A stretch of 64,000 bases of DNA from Nocardioides marmotae (GCF_013177455.1 NZ_CP053660.1:1426001-1490000); one strand, 5' to 3'; counted from the first letter of the stretch, positions 17,169-27,670 are shown. Translations and numbers: made by a program. The notes: generated by a model not told the origin, from the sequence alone.

Positions 17169-17891
17169 TCACTCCGCGGCGGCGCGGCGCAGCGACTCCG
17201 AGAGCCGCTCGGCGGCGGCGAGCACCGCCGGGGCGTGCATCCGGCCGGGCTGGCGGGAGAGCCGCTCGAGCGGGCCGGAGACCGAGACCGCGGCGATCAC
17301 CTTGCCGCCGGGGGACCGCACGGGGGCCGAGACCGAGGCCACGCCCTGCTCGCGCTCGCCCACCGACTGCGCCCAGCCGCGGCGGCGGATGCCGGAGAGC
17401 GCGGCGGCGGAGAAGGCGGAGTTCTGCAGGCCGCGGTGCATCCGCTCCGGGTCCTCCCAGGCGAGCAGCACCTGGGCGGCGGAGCCGGCGCGCATGGTCA
17501 GCTGGGAGCCGACCGGGATCGTGTCGCGCAGCCCCGAGGGGCGCTCGGCGGCGGCCACGCAGACGCGGTGCTCGCCCTGGCGCCGCCACAGCTGGGCGGA
17601 CTCGCCGGTGATGTCGCGGAGCCGGGCCAGGACCGGGCCGGCGGTGGCGAGCAGGCGGTCCTCGCCGGCGGCGGCGGAGAGCTCGGCCAGCCGCGGGCCG
17701 AGGACGAAGCGGCCCTGCATGTCCCGGGCCACCAGGCGGTGGTGCTCGAGCGCCACGGCGAGCCGGTGCGCGGTCGGCCGGGCCAGGCCGGTGCCGGCGA
17801 CGAGGCCGGCCAGGGTCGCGGGTCCCGACTCGAGGGCGGTGAGCACGAGAGCGGCCTTGTCGAGCACGCCGACTCCGCTGGTGGTGTCCAT
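17169..17891 (-). CDS. ndgR: IclR-family regulator of leucine/amino-acid metabolism (NdgR/LtbR/AreB)
   Basis: A 240-residue IclR regulator. The N-terminal winged helix-turn-helix (about residues 8-65) includes [18 protein letters not shown]. The C-terminal IclR effector domain carries [11 protein letters not shown] and [11 protein letters not shown]. It is divergent from leuCD, the arrangement of C. glutamicum LtbR and Streptomyces NdgR/AreB, which control leuCD expression. The ATG at 17891 (MDTTSG) matches family N-termini better than the upstream in-frame codon at 17927. Confidence 0.9.
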   Translation of the reverse strand: MDTTSGVGVLDKAALVLTALESGPATLAGLVAGTGLARPTAHRLAVALEHHRLVARDMQGRFVLGPRLAELSAAAGEDRLLATAGPVLARLRDITGESAQLWRRQGEHRVCVAAAERPSGLRDTIPVGSQLTMRAGSAAQVLLAWEDPERMHRGLQNSAFSAAALSGIRRRGWAQSVGEREQGVASVSAPVRSPGGKVIAAVSVSGPLERLSRQPGRMHAPAVLAAAERLSESLRRAAAE

Positions 17892-17986
17892 ATGGCAATA
17901 CTGCCGTCTCGCATCATGGGATTGCAAGCGTTACAGTGGAACCGCACCGAGAAGTACGTCACGAGTACGTCATGAGGGAGACAACC
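17892..17986. promoter_or_regulatory. ndgR-leuC divergent control region
   Basis: A 95-bp region. It holds GGCA-N4-TGCC at 17895-17906, an ATTGCAAGC element around 17923, TACAGT (a possible leuC -10) at about 17931, and a direct repeat GTACGTCA-N3-GTACGTCA around 17955-17973. GAGGGAG precedes leuC. NdgR/LtbR operators are expected here; which element is the site is not resolved. Confidence 0.45.
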
Positions 17987-19411
<1,425 letters not shown>

Positions 19412-19423
19412 CCGGAGCACCTC

Positions 19424-20029
19424 ATGGACAAGTTCACGACCCACACCGGCATCGGCGTCCCGCTGCGGCGCAGCAACGTCGACACCGACCAGATCATCCC
19501 CGCCGTCTACCTCAAGCGGGTGACGCGCACCGGCTTCGAGGACGGCCTGTTCGCCGCCTGGCGCAACGACCCGTCGTTCGTCCTCAACAACCCGGTGTAC
19601 GCCGCCGGCTCGGTGCTCGTCGCCGGCCCGGACTTCGGCACCGGCTCGTCGCGGGAGCACGCCGTCTGGGCGCTGCAGAACTACGGCTTCAAGGCCGTCA
19701 TCTCCCCGCGCTTCGCCGACATCTTCCGCGGCAACTCCGGCAAGGCCGGGCTGCTGGCCGCCCAGGTCGACGAGAAGGTCGTCCAGCGGCTCTGGGACCT
19801 GCTCGAGGAGCAGCCCGGCGCCGAGATCACCGTCGACCTGGAGACCCGCACCGTCCGCGCCGGCGAGGGCCCCGAAGCGATCGAGGACTCCTTCGACATC
19901 GACGACTACACCCGCTGGCGCCTGCTCGAGGGTCTCGACGACGTCGGGATCACCCTGGGCCACGAGGGTGACATCTCCACCTACGAGGCCTCCCGCCCGC
20001 GGTGGAAGCCGGTCACCCAGCACGCCTGA
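19424..20029 (+). CDS. leuD: 3-isopropylmalate dehydratase small subunit
   Basis: A 201-residue swivel-domain subunit. The substrate-recognition motif is [14 protein letters not shown] near residues 19-32, and the conserved loop is [17 protein letters not shown] near 69-85. It lies 12 bp after leuC in the same operon. Immediately after its stop codon begins the mirrored 22-bp repeat array, so that structure may form the 3' end of the leuCD mRNA. Confidence 0.97.
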   Translation: MDKFTTHTGIGVPLRRSNVDTDQIIPAVYLKRVTRTGFEDGLFAAWRNDPSFVLNNPVYAAGSVLVAGPDFGTGSSREHAVWALQNYGFKAVISPRFADIFRGNSGKAGLLAAQVDEKVVQRLWDLLEEQPGAEITVDLETRTVRAGEGPEAIEDSFDIDDYTRWRLLEGLDDVGITLGHEGDISTYEASRPRWKPVTQHA

Positions 20030-20033
20030 CCCG

Positions 20034-20195
20034 CCGAAGTGGCAGTGCTGCAGGGTCGAGGTGGCAGTGCTGCACGGTCGAGGTGGCACTCCTGCATGAG
20101 CCGAGGGCAGGTAGTGCCACTTCGGCCCTGCATGGGTGCCACTTCGACCCTGCACGGGTGCCACTTCGACCGTGCACGGGTGCCACGTGGGCGGG
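20034..20195. repeat. Mirrored 22-bp repeat array, copy A (after leuD)
   Basis: Three forward units start at 20034, 20056 and 20078, each with the core GTGGCAGTGCTGCA or close variants. A centre of 11-12 nt (20100-20111) follows. Then come three units in the opposite orientation (about 20112-20177), each with GTGCCACTTCG, and a truncated fourth. The spacing is exactly 22 bp throughout. Forward and inverted units can pair at about 16 of 22 positions, so RNA or single-stranded DNA could fold into one long hairpin. It starts 4 nt after the leuD stop. A second array of the same design lies at 40403-40565. It is not a CRISPR: there are no unique spacers. Confidence 0.9.
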
Positions 20196-20202
20196 CGGGT
20201 CG

Positions 20203-20231
20203 TTGTGGCGTACGCCACTTGTCCCTAACGT
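20203..20231 (+). promoter_or_regulatory. hup promoter with overlapping 14-bp palindrome
   Basis: TTGTGG at 20203-20208 and TAACGT at 20226-20231 have a 17-bp spacer. The perfect palindrome GTGGCGTACGCCAC at 20205-20218 overlaps the -35 element and could be an operator. Confidence 0.5.
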
Positions 20232-20289
20232 GCGTCCACGAGGGTCGAGCACGAGCTCGGCGTCCGGGGTTCGTCGGAAGGGAAGCCAG

Positions 20290-21015
20290 ATGAACAAGTC
20301 CGAGCTCATCGACACGCTCGCCGCGCGGTTCGACGGGAACAGGAAGGCCGCCGCCCACGCGCTCGAGTCGGTCCTCGACACGATCACCCGTGAGGTCGCC
20401 CAGGGCAACAAGGTCGCGATCACGGGCTTCGGCTCGTTCGAGAAGCGGATCCGCGAGGCTCGTTGGGTCCGCAACCCGCGCACCGGCGAGCGGGTGCAGG
20501 CCCAGGAGCGCGCGGTCCCGAGGTTCAGCGCCGGCACCCAGCTCAAGGACGTCGTGTCCGGCGCCCGCAAGCTGCCCGCCCTCACCGTGGCCGCCTCGGC
20601 CGGCGCGGCGCGGGCCGCAGCGGAGGCCGCGCTCAAGGCCGCCGCTCCCGGCGGCGCGAGGGACTCCGGCGCCTGGTCCGACGCCACCGCCGCGGCGGCC
20701 AAGAAGTCGCCGGCCACCAAGTCCGCCGCGCCGAGCGCGGCGACGAAGAAGGCGCCCGCGACGAAGGCTGCTGAGAAGAAGGCGCCCGCGAAGAAGGCCG
20801 CGACCAAGAAGACGACCGCGAGCAAGGCCGCGGCGAAGAAGACGACCGCGAGCGCGCCGTCGGCCAAGAAGTCGGCCACCAAGAAGTCGGCCACTACATC
20901 GGCGGCCTCGAGCTCCGCGGCCAAGAAGTCGACCGCCAAGAAGTCGACCGCCAAGAAGGCGACGACGAAGACGACGACGAAGAAGACGCCCGCCAAGAAG
21001 GCGACCGCGAGCTGA
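20290..21015 (+). CDS. hupB: HU-family nucleoid protein with Lys/Ala-rich C-terminal tail
   Basis: A 241-residue actinobacterial-type HU. Residues 1-92 form the canonical HU fold (MNKSELIDTLA, GFGSFEKRIREARWVRNPRTG) that bends DNA. Residues about 93-241 form a low-complexity tail of AAKK, KKTTAS and KKS repeats, like the histone-H1-like tails of mycobacterial HupB and Streptomyces HupS. The tail increases DNA binding and is a target of acetylation or methylation in mycobacteria. The order leuCD-hup is conserved with M. tuberculosis. The ATG at 20290 gives the standard HU N-terminus. Confidence 0.95.
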   Translation: MNKSELIDTLAARFDGNRKAAAHALESVLDTITREVAQGNKVAITGFGSFEKRIREARWVRNPRTGERVQAQERAVPRFSAGTQLKDVVSGARKLPALTVAASAGAARAAAEAALKAAAPGGARDSGAWSDATAAAAKKSPATKSAAPSAATKKAPATKAAEKKAPAKKAATKKTTASKAAAKKTTASAPSAKKSATKKSATTSAASSSAAKKSTAKKSTAKKATTKTTTKKTPAKKATAS

Positions 21016-21021
21016 GAGCCG

Positions 21022-21690
21022 TCAGGCCAGGCCGAGCTCCTCGACGAGCGCCGCCGTCCGCGGCCCCAGCCCGAGGGCGGCGGCCGCCCGGAGGTCGTCG
21101 AGGTCGTCGACGTCGCGGCGCAGGGTCGCCAGCGCGCCGCGCAGCTCCAGGGCGCCGGTGAGCAGGTGCGCCTGGCACGAGTCGGCCCCGAACTGCGGGT
21201 CGAACTCGTCGTACGGCGCGGTGTAGAGGGTGGTGCCCACGCCGTCGGCGTCGGCCACGAATGACGGCCCGCCCGGCACGAGCGACTCCAGCGCCGCGTC
21301 GAGGTCGGCGGGCAGCAGTGCCGGCAGGTCGGCGCACAGCGCGACCGGCTCGAGGTCCGGCCAACGCCGGTGGGCCTCGCTGGCCGCCTGTCGCAGCGCG
21401 GCGTTGAGGTCGTTGGTGTCCCCGTCGGGCACGGCGGCGCAGCCCAGCGCCATCAGCTGGGCGGAGAAGGGGGCGTCGTCGGTCGCCACGAGCACCCGCG
21501 CCACGGACCGTGCGGCGAGGCACGCGGCGGCGGTGTCGAGGGCGAACGCCGCGGCGAGGCGTCGCCGCTGGTCGTCCCCGAGGTCCCCGAGCCGCGACTT
21601 GCCGAAGGCGGGCGGCTTCACGGGGACGACGGCGACGAAGCGGGAGGGGGAGCGGTCGGGTGAGCCGGTCCCGGAGAGCTGCGCAGACAT
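21022..21690 (-). CDS. fbiD: Phosphoenolpyruvate/2-phospholactate guanylyltransferase (coenzyme F420 synthesis)
   Basis: A 222-residue MobA-like nucleotidyltransferase of the CofC/FbiD family. VVPVKPPAFGKSRL near the N-terminus is the GTP-binding loop, ATDDAPF and ALCADLPALLPADL follow, and DEFDPQFGADSCQAHL is the family C-terminal signature. It activates PEP (mycobacterial FbiD) or 2-phospho-L-lactate with GTP for F420 assembly. The position next to gpsA matches Rv2983-Rv2982c. It is convergent with hup (6-bp gap). The start at 21690 follows a G-rich stretch. Confidence 0.9.
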   Translation of the reverse strand: MSAQLSGTGSPDRSPSRFVAVVPVKPPAFGKSRLGDLGDDQRRRLAAAFALDTAAACLAARSVARVLVATDDAPFSAQLMALGCAAVPDGDTNDLNAALRQAASEAHRRWPDLEPVALCADLPALLPADLDAALESLVPGGPSFVADADGVGTTLYTAPYDEFDPQFGADSCQAHLLTGALELRGALATLRRDVDDLDDLRAAAALGLGPRTAALVEELGLA

Positions 21691-21727
21691 CCCCCCGATC
21701 CTCTCAGGCCGGGCCCCGTCGGGCGAG

Positions 21728-21733
21728 TAGCCT
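21728..21733 (+). promoter_or_regulatory. -10 hexamer predicting a leaderless acyltransferase mRNA
   Basis: TAGCCT ends 7 nt before the second of two adjacent GTG codons (21740), which favours 21740 over 21737 as the start. Confidence 0.4.
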
Positions 21734-21739
21734 GCCGTG

Positions 21740-22510
21740 GTGACGGTCCGGAAGCTGCAGCAGAAGCGAGGCTGGGCGTGGAGCATCGCGGTCGCGATCG
21801 TGAAGCCCGCGCTCCTCGCGACCACGCGGCACGAGTGGGAGGGCGGCGAGCGGATCCCGGAGCGCGGCGGCTGCATCCTGGTGATGAACCACATCTCCCA
21901 CGTCGACCCGTTCACCGCCGCCCACATCGTCTACGACCACGGCCGGATCCCGCGCTACCTGGCCAAGTCCGGCCTGTTCCGGAACAAGGCGCTCGGCGCG
22001 TTCCTGCGCGCCGCCGGCCAGATCCCGGTGGAGCGGCTCACCCGCAACGCGGTCGGGGCGTACGACGCCGCCGTCGCGGCCGTGCGGGCGGGGGAGTGCG
22101 TGGTCGTCTACCCCGAGGGCACGATCACCCGGGACCCCGACCTGTGGCCGATGACGGGCAAGTCCGGCGCGGCGCGGATCGCGCTGGAGACCGGCTGCCC
22201 GGTGATCCCCGTGGGCCAGTGGGGCGCGCAACAGCTGCTGGCGCCGTACGCGAAGAAGCCCGACCTGGTCCCCCGGAAGCTGATCCGGATGAAGGTCGGT
22301 GAGCCCGTCGACCTCGCCGACCTGCTGACCGAGCCGCGCACCCCGCAGGTCGTGCAGCAGGCGACCGACCGGATCATGGACGCCATCACGTCGCTGGTCG
22401 AGGACGTGCGGGGCGGCCAGGCCCCGCCGGAGAGGTACGACATGCGCAAGCACGGGGACCGCCGCACCGGCGACCCGCACCGCCACGAGATCGGGGAGGA
22501 CCCGGCATGA
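21740..22510 (+). CDS. 1-acyl-sn-glycerol-3-phosphate acyltransferase family protein
   Basis: A 256-residue PlsC-type acyltransferase. The catalytic HxxxxD is His51-Asp56 in NHISHVD, the substrate-binding block is YPEGTITRD, and IPVERL lies between. It acylates lysophosphatidate or a related acceptor in phospholipid synthesis. The stop overlaps the gpsA start (ATGA), so glycerol-3-phosphate synthesis and acylation are coupled. The start is GTG 21740 (or 21737, one codon longer). Confidence 0.9.
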   Translation: MTVRKLQQKRGWAWSIAVAIVKPALLATTRHEWEGGERIPERGGCILVMNHISHVDPFTAAHIVYDHGRIPRYLAKSGLFRNKALGAFLRAAGQIPVERLTRNAVGAYDAAVAAVRAGECVVVYPEGTITRDPDLWPMTGKSGAARIALETGCPVIPVGQWGAQQLLAPYAKKPDLVPRKLIRMKVGEPVDLADLLTEPRTPQVVQQATDRIMDAITSLVEDVRGGQAPPERYDMRKHGDRRTGDPHRHEIGEDPA

Positions 22511-23526
22511 CCACGATCCCCACCCACGGCAAGGTCGCGGTCTTCAGCGCGGGCTCGTGGGGCACCGCGTTCTCGATGGTGCTCGCCGACGCCGGCAACG
22601 AGGTCGTCCTGTGGGCGCGCCGGCCCGAGGTCGCCGAGGCGATCAACGAGCAGCGGGAGAACCCCGACTACCTGCCCGGCATCGAGCTGCCGCCGACGGT
22701 CTCGGCGACCCACGACGTCGAGAAGGCGCTGCACGGCGCCGACGTCGTCGTGCTCGCGACCCCCAGCCAGTCGCTGCGGGAGAACCTCACGACCTGGGCA
22801 CCGCACGTCGAGCCCGGCGCGGTGTTCGTCTCGCTGATGAAGGGTGTCGAGCTCGGCACGCTGGACCGGATGAGCGAGGTCATCGGCCAGGTGACCGGCG
22901 CGGGACCGGACCGGATCGCGGTGGTCAGCGGCCCGAACCTCGCCAAGGAGATCGCGCGCCGCGAGCCCGCCGCCTCGGTCGTCGCCTGCGAGGACGAGGA
23001 CGTCGCCCGGATGCTCCAGCGGCGCTGCCACACCGCGGCGTTCCGCCCCTACACCAGCGTCGACGTGCTCGGCTGCGAGCTCGGCGGCGCCTACAAGAAC
23101 GTGGTGGCGCTCTCGGTGGGCATGGCGGTGGGCCTCGGGTTCGGCGACAACACCACCGCGTCCCTCATCACCCGCGGCCTCGCCGAGACCGCCCGGCTCG
23201 CGATGAAGCTAGGCGCCAACCCGCTGACCCTGATGGGTCTGGCCGGCCTCGGCGACCTCGTCGCCACCTGCTCCTCGCCGCTCTCGCGCAACCGCACCTT
23301 CGGTGAGCGCCTGGGTCAGGGGATGAGCACCGAGGAGATCTACGCCTCCACCCGCCAGGTCGCCGAGGGCGCGAAGTCCTGCTCCTCGCTGCTGGCCCTC
23401 GCCGAGCGGACCGGCGTCGACGCGCCGATCGCCGAGCACGTCGACGCCGTCGTCGCCGGCCGGATGACCGCACAGCAGATGATGGAGTCCTTCATCGCCC
23501 GCGACACCAAGGCCGAGACGGACTGA
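22507..23526 (+). CDS. gpsA: NAD(P)H-dependent glycerol-3-phosphate dehydrogenase
   Basis: A 339-residue enzyme that reduces dihydroxyacetone phosphate to sn-glycerol-3-phosphate for phospholipids. The Rossmann motif AGSWGTAFS is near residues 14-22, GPNLAKEIA is mid-protein, and the catalytic lysine lies in [12 protein letters not shown]. It is translationally coupled to the acyltransferase upstream. The same neighbour order (fbiD, gpsA, ddl) is found in M. tuberculosis. Confidence 0.96.
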   Translation: MTTIPTHGKVAVFSAGSWGTAFSMVLADAGNEVVLWARRPEVAEAINEQRENPDYLPGIELPPTVSATHDVEKALHGADVVVLATPSQSLRENLTTWAPHVEPGAVFVSLMKGVELGTLDRMSEVIGQVTGAGPDRIAVVSGPNLAKEIARREPAASVVACEDEDVARMLQRRCHTAAFRPYTSVDVLGCELGGAYKNVVALSVGMAVGLGFGDNTTASLITRGLAETARLAMKLGANPLTLMGLAGLGDLVATCSSPLSRNRTFGERLGQGMSTEEIYASTRQVAEGAKSCSSLLALAERTGVDAPIAEHVDAVVAGRMTAQQMMESFIARDTKAETD

Positions 23527-23550
23527 GCGGACAGCGCCGACCGAGGGACG

Positions 23551-23637
23551 GGGTCGCAAGACCCGGTACGCCGCCCGCGGCGGTGGGCACGTCACCGGGC
23601 CTCGACACGCTCGCTGGCGCTCGCTGCTCGACCAGCG
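23551..23637. terminator. Candidate terminator/repeat region after gpsA
   Basis: The 119-bp gap between convergent genes contains GGGTC-GCAA-GACCC (23551-23564), a GNRA-loop hairpin. A second inverted repeat CGCTGG/CCAGCG (23612-23637) sits within a CTCGACACGCTCGCTGG-type stretch that resembles dispersed actinobacterial intergenic repeats, as recalled and not checked. Confidence 0.4.
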
Positions 23638-23645
23638 GGGCGCGG

Positions 23646-24755
23646 TCAGCCGGTGAGGTCGTCCAGGGCGACCCGCAGGTCCTCCCAGAGATCCTCGACG
23701 TCCTCGACGCCGACCGAGAGCCGCACGAGCGCGTCGGGGATGGTGGCCGGCTCCGACTTCCACCGGCGGCGCCGCTCGAAGGTCGACTCGACCCCGCCGA
23801 GCGAGGTCGCGTGGACCCACAGGCGTGTCTTGTGGGTGAGCAGGTCGGCGGCCATCGCACCCTGGGCCAGCACGATCGCGACGATGCCGCCGAAGCCGGG
23901 GTAGCGCACCTCCCCGACCGCGGGGTGCTCGCCGAGTCGGCGGGCCAGCTCCGCGGCGTTGGCCTGGGCGCGCTCGACCCGCAGGTGCAGCGTGCGCAGG
24001 CCGCGCAGCGCGAGGTAGGCCTCGAAGGTGCCCGGCACGGCGCCGATCAGGTCGCGGCGGCCCTTGAGCACGCCGTGGAGCTGGTCGTCGGCGGTGACGA
24101 TCGCCCCCATGAGGACGTCGCTGTGGCCGGCGAGGTACTTGGTCACCGAGTGCACGACCAGGTCCGCCCCGTGCTCGAGCGGGCGCTGCAGCAGCGGGGT
24201 GGCGAAGGTGTTGTCGACCACGGCGTACGCCCCGGCCTCGTGCGCGGCCGCGATGATCGTGGGCAGGTCGGCCACCTCGAGGGCGGGGTTGGTGGGGGAC
24301 TCCAGCCACACCAGCGCGGCGTCCTCGCAGGCCTTGACCATGGCGTCGGTGTCGGTGACGTCGACCAGCTCGGTGCGCAGCCGGCCCCGGGCCTCGAGGT
24401 CGGCCAGCTGGAGGATCGTGCCGTTGTAGCAGTTGCGCGGGGCGACGACGGTCGCGCCGTGGCCCACCAGGTCGAGCACGGTCGCGACCGCGGCGAGGCC
24501 CGAGGAGTACGCCAGCGCCCGGCCGCCCTCCAGCCCACCGAGGGCGGTCTCGAACGCCGCCCACGTCGGGTTGCCGTAGCGGCCGTACTCCCGGTCGCCG
24601 CCGGCGACGAACGTCGAGGCCGGGGTGATCGGCTCGTTGAGCGGCTGGTCGGGCTGGTGCGGCGGGCGTCCGAGGTGCACCGCGCGCGTGCCGGCGCCCA
24701 TCGCCGCGAGGTGGTCGTCCAGGTCGGTCAGGTGGTCGGGCGCGTCCGCGGTCAT
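23646..24755 (-). CDS. Cystathionine gamma-synthase/lyase-type PLP enzyme
   Basis: A 369-residue Cys/Met-metabolism PLP enzyme. Lys206 in [13 protein letters not shown] is the Schiff-base lysine. [23 protein letters not shown] and DNTFATPLL are family blocks. Members catalyse gamma-elimination or gamma-replacement on cystathionine, homoserine esters or methionine; sequence alone does not separate the lyase from the synthase. It is convergent with gpsA and divergent from ddl, and appears to be a stand-alone gene. Confidence 0.88.
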   Translation of the reverse strand: MTADAPDHLTDLDDHLAAMGAGTRAVHLGRPPHQPDQPLNEPITPASTFVAGGDREYGRYGNPTWAAFETALGGLEGGRALAYSSGLAAVATVLDLVGHGATVVAPRNCYNGTILQLADLEARGRLRTELVDVTDTDAMVKACEDAALVWLESPTNPALEVADLPTIIAAAHEAGAYAVVDNTFATPLLQRPLEHGADLVVHSVTKYLAGHSDVLMGAIVTADDQLHGVLKGRRDLIGAVPGTFEAYLALRGLRTLHLRVERAQANAAELARRLGEHPAVGEVRYPGFGGIVAIVLAQGAMAADLLTHKTRLWVHATSLGGVESTFERRRRWKSEPATIPDALVRLSVGVEDVEDLWEDLRVALDDLTG

Positions 24756-24774
24756 GAGCCCAACCCTAGGTCGG

Positions 24775-24780
24775 TAGGGT
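24775..24780 (+). promoter_or_regulatory. -10 hexamer predicting a leaderless ddl mRNA
   Basis: TAGGGT ends 7 nt before the ddl GTG (24787), so transcription is expected to begin on the start codon. Confidence 0.45.
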
Positions 24781-24786
24781 CGAACG

Positions 24787-25908
24787 GTGATCCGCAAGCC
24801 TCGTGTCGCCGTCGTCTTCGGTGGCCGCTCCAGCGAGCACGCCATCTCGTGCGTGACCGCCGGCAGCGTCCTGGCCGCCATCGATCCCGAGCAGTACGAC
24901 GTGGTGCCGATCGGCATCGCCCGCGACGGCCGCTGGGTGCTGGAGTCCGGCGAGACCGAGCGGCTGCGGATCGGGGCCGGCGACGGTGCCGACCGGATGC
25001 CGAGCGTGGACGGCGAGCGAGCCACGGTGAACCTCGCCCCGCACGTCAGCAGCACCGACCTGATCCTCGCCGAGGCCTCCCGGCCGCCGCGCAGCCTGGG
25101 TGAGGTCGACGTCGTCTTCCCGCTGCTCCACGGCCCCTGGGGCGAGGACGGCACGATCCAGGGGATGCTCGAGATGGCCGGTGTCCGGTACGTCGGCGCC
25201 GGGGTCCTCGCCTCCGCGATCGGGATGGACAAGGCCTACATGAAGGTCGTGCTGACCGCCGCCGGCCTGCCGGTGATGCCCAGCGTCGTGGTGACCGCGC
25301 GGGAGTGGTCGACCGACCCGCAGGCGTGCCGCGAGCGCTCCGCGGAGCTCGGCTACCCGCTCTTCGTCAAGCCCGCCCGCGGCGGCTCCAGCATCGGCAT
25401 CTCCAAGGTCCACGACGCCTCGGGCCTCGACGCCGCCCTCGAGGAGGCCCTCGCCCACGACCCGAAGGTCCTCGTCGAGGTGTGCGCCACCGGCGCCCGC
25501 GAGATCGAGTGCGGCGTCCTGCAGGCGCTCGACGGGACGACCGAGACCAGCGTGCCGGCCGAGATCCGGATCACCGGCGACCACGAGTTCTACGACTTCG
25601 ACGCCAAGTACCTCCCCGAGGAGGCCACCGAGCTCGACGTCCCGGCGGTCCTGCCGGCGGAGGTCGAGGCGCGGCTGCGCGAGCTGTCGGCCCGGGCGTT
25701 CGAGGCGATCGGCTGCGAGGGCCTCGCGCGGGTCGACTTCTTCGTCTTCCCCGATGGCTCCCTGGTCGTCAACGAGATCAACACGATGCCCGGCTTCACG
25801 CCGCTGTCGATGTTCCCCCGGATGTGGGCCGCCAGCGGGCTGGACTACCGCTCCCTGGTCGACCGGCTCATCCGGCTCGCGCTCGCGCGCGGAACCGGCC
25901 TGCGCTGA
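24787..25908 (+). CDS. ddl: D-alanine-D-alanine ligase
   Basis: A 373-residue ATP-grasp ligase that makes the D-Ala-D-Ala terminus of the peptidoglycan stem. It shows VVFGGRSSEHAIS at the N-terminus, PLLHGPWGEDGTIQG, the ATP-grasp lysine in YPLFVKPARGGSSIGI, and the metal-binding NEINTMPGFTPLSMFP at the C-terminus. The tyrosine/phenylalanine region was not analysed for D-Lac specificity. It is bounded downstream by a strong hairpin. Confidence 0.96.
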   Translation: MIRKPRVAVVFGGRSSEHAISCVTAGSVLAAIDPEQYDVVPIGIARDGRWVLESGETERLRIGAGDGADRMPSVDGERATVNLAPHVSSTDLILAEASRPPRSLGEVDVVFPLLHGPWGEDGTIQGMLEMAGVRYVGAGVLASAIGMDKAYMKVVLTAAGLPVMPSVVVTAREWSTDPQACRERSAELGYPLFVKPARGGSSIGISKVHDASGLDAALEEALAHDPKVLVEVCATGAREIECGVLQALDGTTETSVPAEIRITGDHEFYDFDAKYLPEEATELDVPAVLPAEVEARLRELSARAFEAIGCEGLARVDFFVFPDGSLVVNEINTMPGFTPLSMFPRMWAASGLDYRSLVDRLIRLALARGTGLR

Positions 25909-25932
25909 CCCGCCTGCCTGTCCCCGAACGGC

Positions 25933-25969
25933 ACGACGCCCCGCACCCGGAGCGGGTGCGGGGCGTCGT
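25933..25969. terminator. Hairpin terminator between ddl and the RAM-domain gene
   Basis: A perfect 17-bp inverted repeat with a 3-nt loop (25933-25949 and 25953-25969) lies between two convergent genes and can serve both strands. Confidence 0.85.
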
Positions 25970-25992
25970 ACGGCGCTGCGTGTGTTGCGTCC

Positions 25993-26229
25993 TCAGATGT
26001 GGACGACCGGACAGGTCAGGGTCCGGGTGATGCCCTCGAGGGTCTGCACCTTCGCGACCACGAGCTTGCCGAGCTCGTCGACGTTGCGGGCCTCCGCGCG
26101 GACGATGACGTCGTAGGGGCCCGTGACGTCCTCGGCGAGGGTGACACCCTTGACCTGAGCGATCTCGCGGGCGACCTCCGCCGCCTTGCCGACGTCGGTC
26201 TGGATCAGGATGTACGCCTGGACGACCAT
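25993..26229 (-). CDS. Stand-alone Lrp/AsnC ligand-binding (RAM) domain protein
   Basis: A 78-residue protein made only of the ACT-like RAM effector domain of Lrp/AsnC regulators (QAYILIQTDVGK, VTGPYDVIVRAEARN). It has no DNA-binding domain. Such proteins form decamers or pair with full Lrp regulators and bind amino acids. The ATG at 26229 is preceded by a GGGAG ribosome site. It lies between ddl and thiL, as in other actinobacteria. Confidence 0.85.
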   Translation of the reverse strand: MVVQAYILIQTDVGKAAEVAREIAQVKGVTLAEDVTGPYDVIVRAEARNVDELGKLVVAKVQTLEGITRTLTCPVVHI

Positions 26230-26335
26230 CGTGGTGCTCTCCCTGCTGCTGGACTGAGGTTCGGCGGTCAACCTACCCCGTGGTCAGCCCGGCCCGACAG
26301 TCCGGCGCGGGTCGGGCGTCTGGTGGGATGGGGTC

Positions 26336-27310
26336 ATGGCTGCGACTGCTCCCTTCCCCGCTGGTGCGACCCTGGCCGACGTCGGGGAGTTCGGGCTGAT
26401 CGCCGAGCTCACCCGGCTCTTCGAGCAGGGGGAGCAGGTGCTGGTCGGGCCGGGTGACGACGCGGCCGTGCTCCGGGTGCGCACCGGGCACGTCGTCGTC
26501 TCCACCGACCTGATGGTCGAGGGCCGGCACTTCCGCCGGGACTGGGCCTCGGCCGAGGACGTCGGCCACCGCGCGGCCGCGCAGAACCTCTCCGACATCA
26601 ACGCGATGGGCGGCCGGGCCACCTCGCTGACCGTCGGCCTGGCCGCCCCGGCCGAGCTCGAGGCGCAGTGGGCGCTGGACTTCGCCCGCGGCTTCGCCGA
26701 GGAGTGCGCGCTGGTCGGGGCGAGCGTCGTCGGCGGGGACGTCACCCGCGCCGACCAGGTGGTCATCGCCGTCACCGTGCTCGGCGCGTGCACGGTCGCC
26801 CCGGTCCTGCGCTCCGGGGCGCGGCCCGGCGACGTGCTCGCGCTGCAGGGACGCCAGGGCTGGGCGGCCGGCGGCCTGGCGGTCCTCGGCCGCGGCTTCC
26901 GCTCCCCGCGCGTGCTCGTCGAGGCCTACCGCCGACCCACCCCGCCGTACGACGCCGGGCTGGTCGCCGCCGAGGCCGGCGCGACCTCGATGATCGACGT
27001 CTCCGACGGCCTGCTCGCCGAGGCCGGCCACCTCGCCGGGGCCTCGGGCGTGCGGATCGACGTGCGCCGGGGCGCCTTCGAGGTGGCCGAGCCGCTCCAC
27101 GCCGTCGGCGCGGCGCTCGGGGCCGACCCGCTCGGGTTCATCCTCGGCGGCGGCGACGACCACGCCCTGCTCGCCACCTTCGACCCCGCCGACGTCCCGG
27201 CCGGCTGGGCGGTCGTGGGGGAGGTGCTCGAGGCCGCCGAGGAGACCATCGGCACGGTCACCGTCGACGGCTCGGCCTACGAGGGCCCCACCGGCTGGAC
27301 CCACTTCTGA
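26336..27310 (+). CDS. thiL: Thiamine-monophosphate kinase
   Basis: A 324-residue PurM/ThiL-fold kinase converting thiamine phosphate to thiamine diphosphate with ATP. The N-terminal GEFGLIAEL, the Mg-binding GPGDDAAVL, STDLMVEGRHF, NLSDINAMGG and the later SMIDVSDGLLAE are all typical. TGGGAT lies 6 nt upstream of the ATG, a weak leaderless signal. The gene order ddl, RAM protein, thiL is shared with mycobacteria. Confidence 0.94.
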   Translation: MAATAPFPAGATLADVGEFGLIAELTRLFEQGEQVLVGPGDDAAVLRVRTGHVVVSTDLMVEGRHFRRDWASAEDVGHRAAAQNLSDINAMGGRATSLTVGLAAPAELEAQWALDFARGFAEECALVGASVVGGDVTRADQVVIAVTVLGACTVAPVLRSGARPGDVLALQGRQGWAAGGLAVLGRGFRSPRVLVEAYRRPTPPYDAGLVAAEAGATSMIDVSDGLLAEAGHLAGASGVRIDVRRGAFEVAEPLHAVGAALGADPLGFILGGGDDHALLATFDPADVPAGWAVVGEVLEAAEETIGTVTVDGSAYEGPTGWTHF

Positions 27311-27438
27311 ACCCGGGCCGTGCCCGGCAGCCGCATGCAACGCGCGGTAGACAGTCGAACTGTGCGGCAGATCGTCGGACAGCGCGTGACAACGAGCGCA
27401 CGCGCTCGCCGGCGGGCGAACCTCGACAAATGCAGGAA

Positions 27439-27463
27439 GCCGCCACCCCACAGGGGTGACGGC
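27439..27463 (-). terminator. Candidate rpmB terminator
   Basis: An 11-bp stem with one mismatch and a 3-nt loop (27439-27449 and 27453-27463) lies 21 bp past the rpmB stop on the minus strand. Confidence 0.5.
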
Positions 27464-27484
27464 CTCCGAGGAGATCGACTCGCG

Positions 27485-27670
27485 TCAGCGAGTGACCTTG
27501 CCGGCCTTCAGGCAGCCGGTGCAGACGTTGAGCCGCTTGGGCGTGCCGTTGATGGTCGCGCGAACCCGCTGGATGTTGGGGTCGAAACGACGCTTCGTGA
27601 TCTTGCGCGACCACGGCCGGTTGTTGCCGAAGCCAGGCTTCTTGGCGCAGATGTCGCAGACGGCAGCCAC
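27485..27670 (-). CDS. rpmB: Ribosomal protein bL28
   Basis: A 61-residue 50S protein. It keeps the two zinc-ligand cysteine pairs (CDIC near the N-terminus, CTGC near the C-terminus), so it is a C+ form, not the zinc-free paralogue induced under zinc starvation. The GTG start at 27670 has an AGGAG ribosome site. It is monocistronic and divergent from the FakA-like gene. Confidence 0.95.
   Translation of the reverse strand: MAAVCDICAKKPGFGNNRPWSRKITKRRFDPNIQRVRATINGTPKRLNVCTGCLKAGKVTR

Noticed and set aside
20034..20195. CRISPR-like array
   Set aside because: The units are contiguous at 22 bp with no unique spacers, half are inverted, and no cas genes are present.
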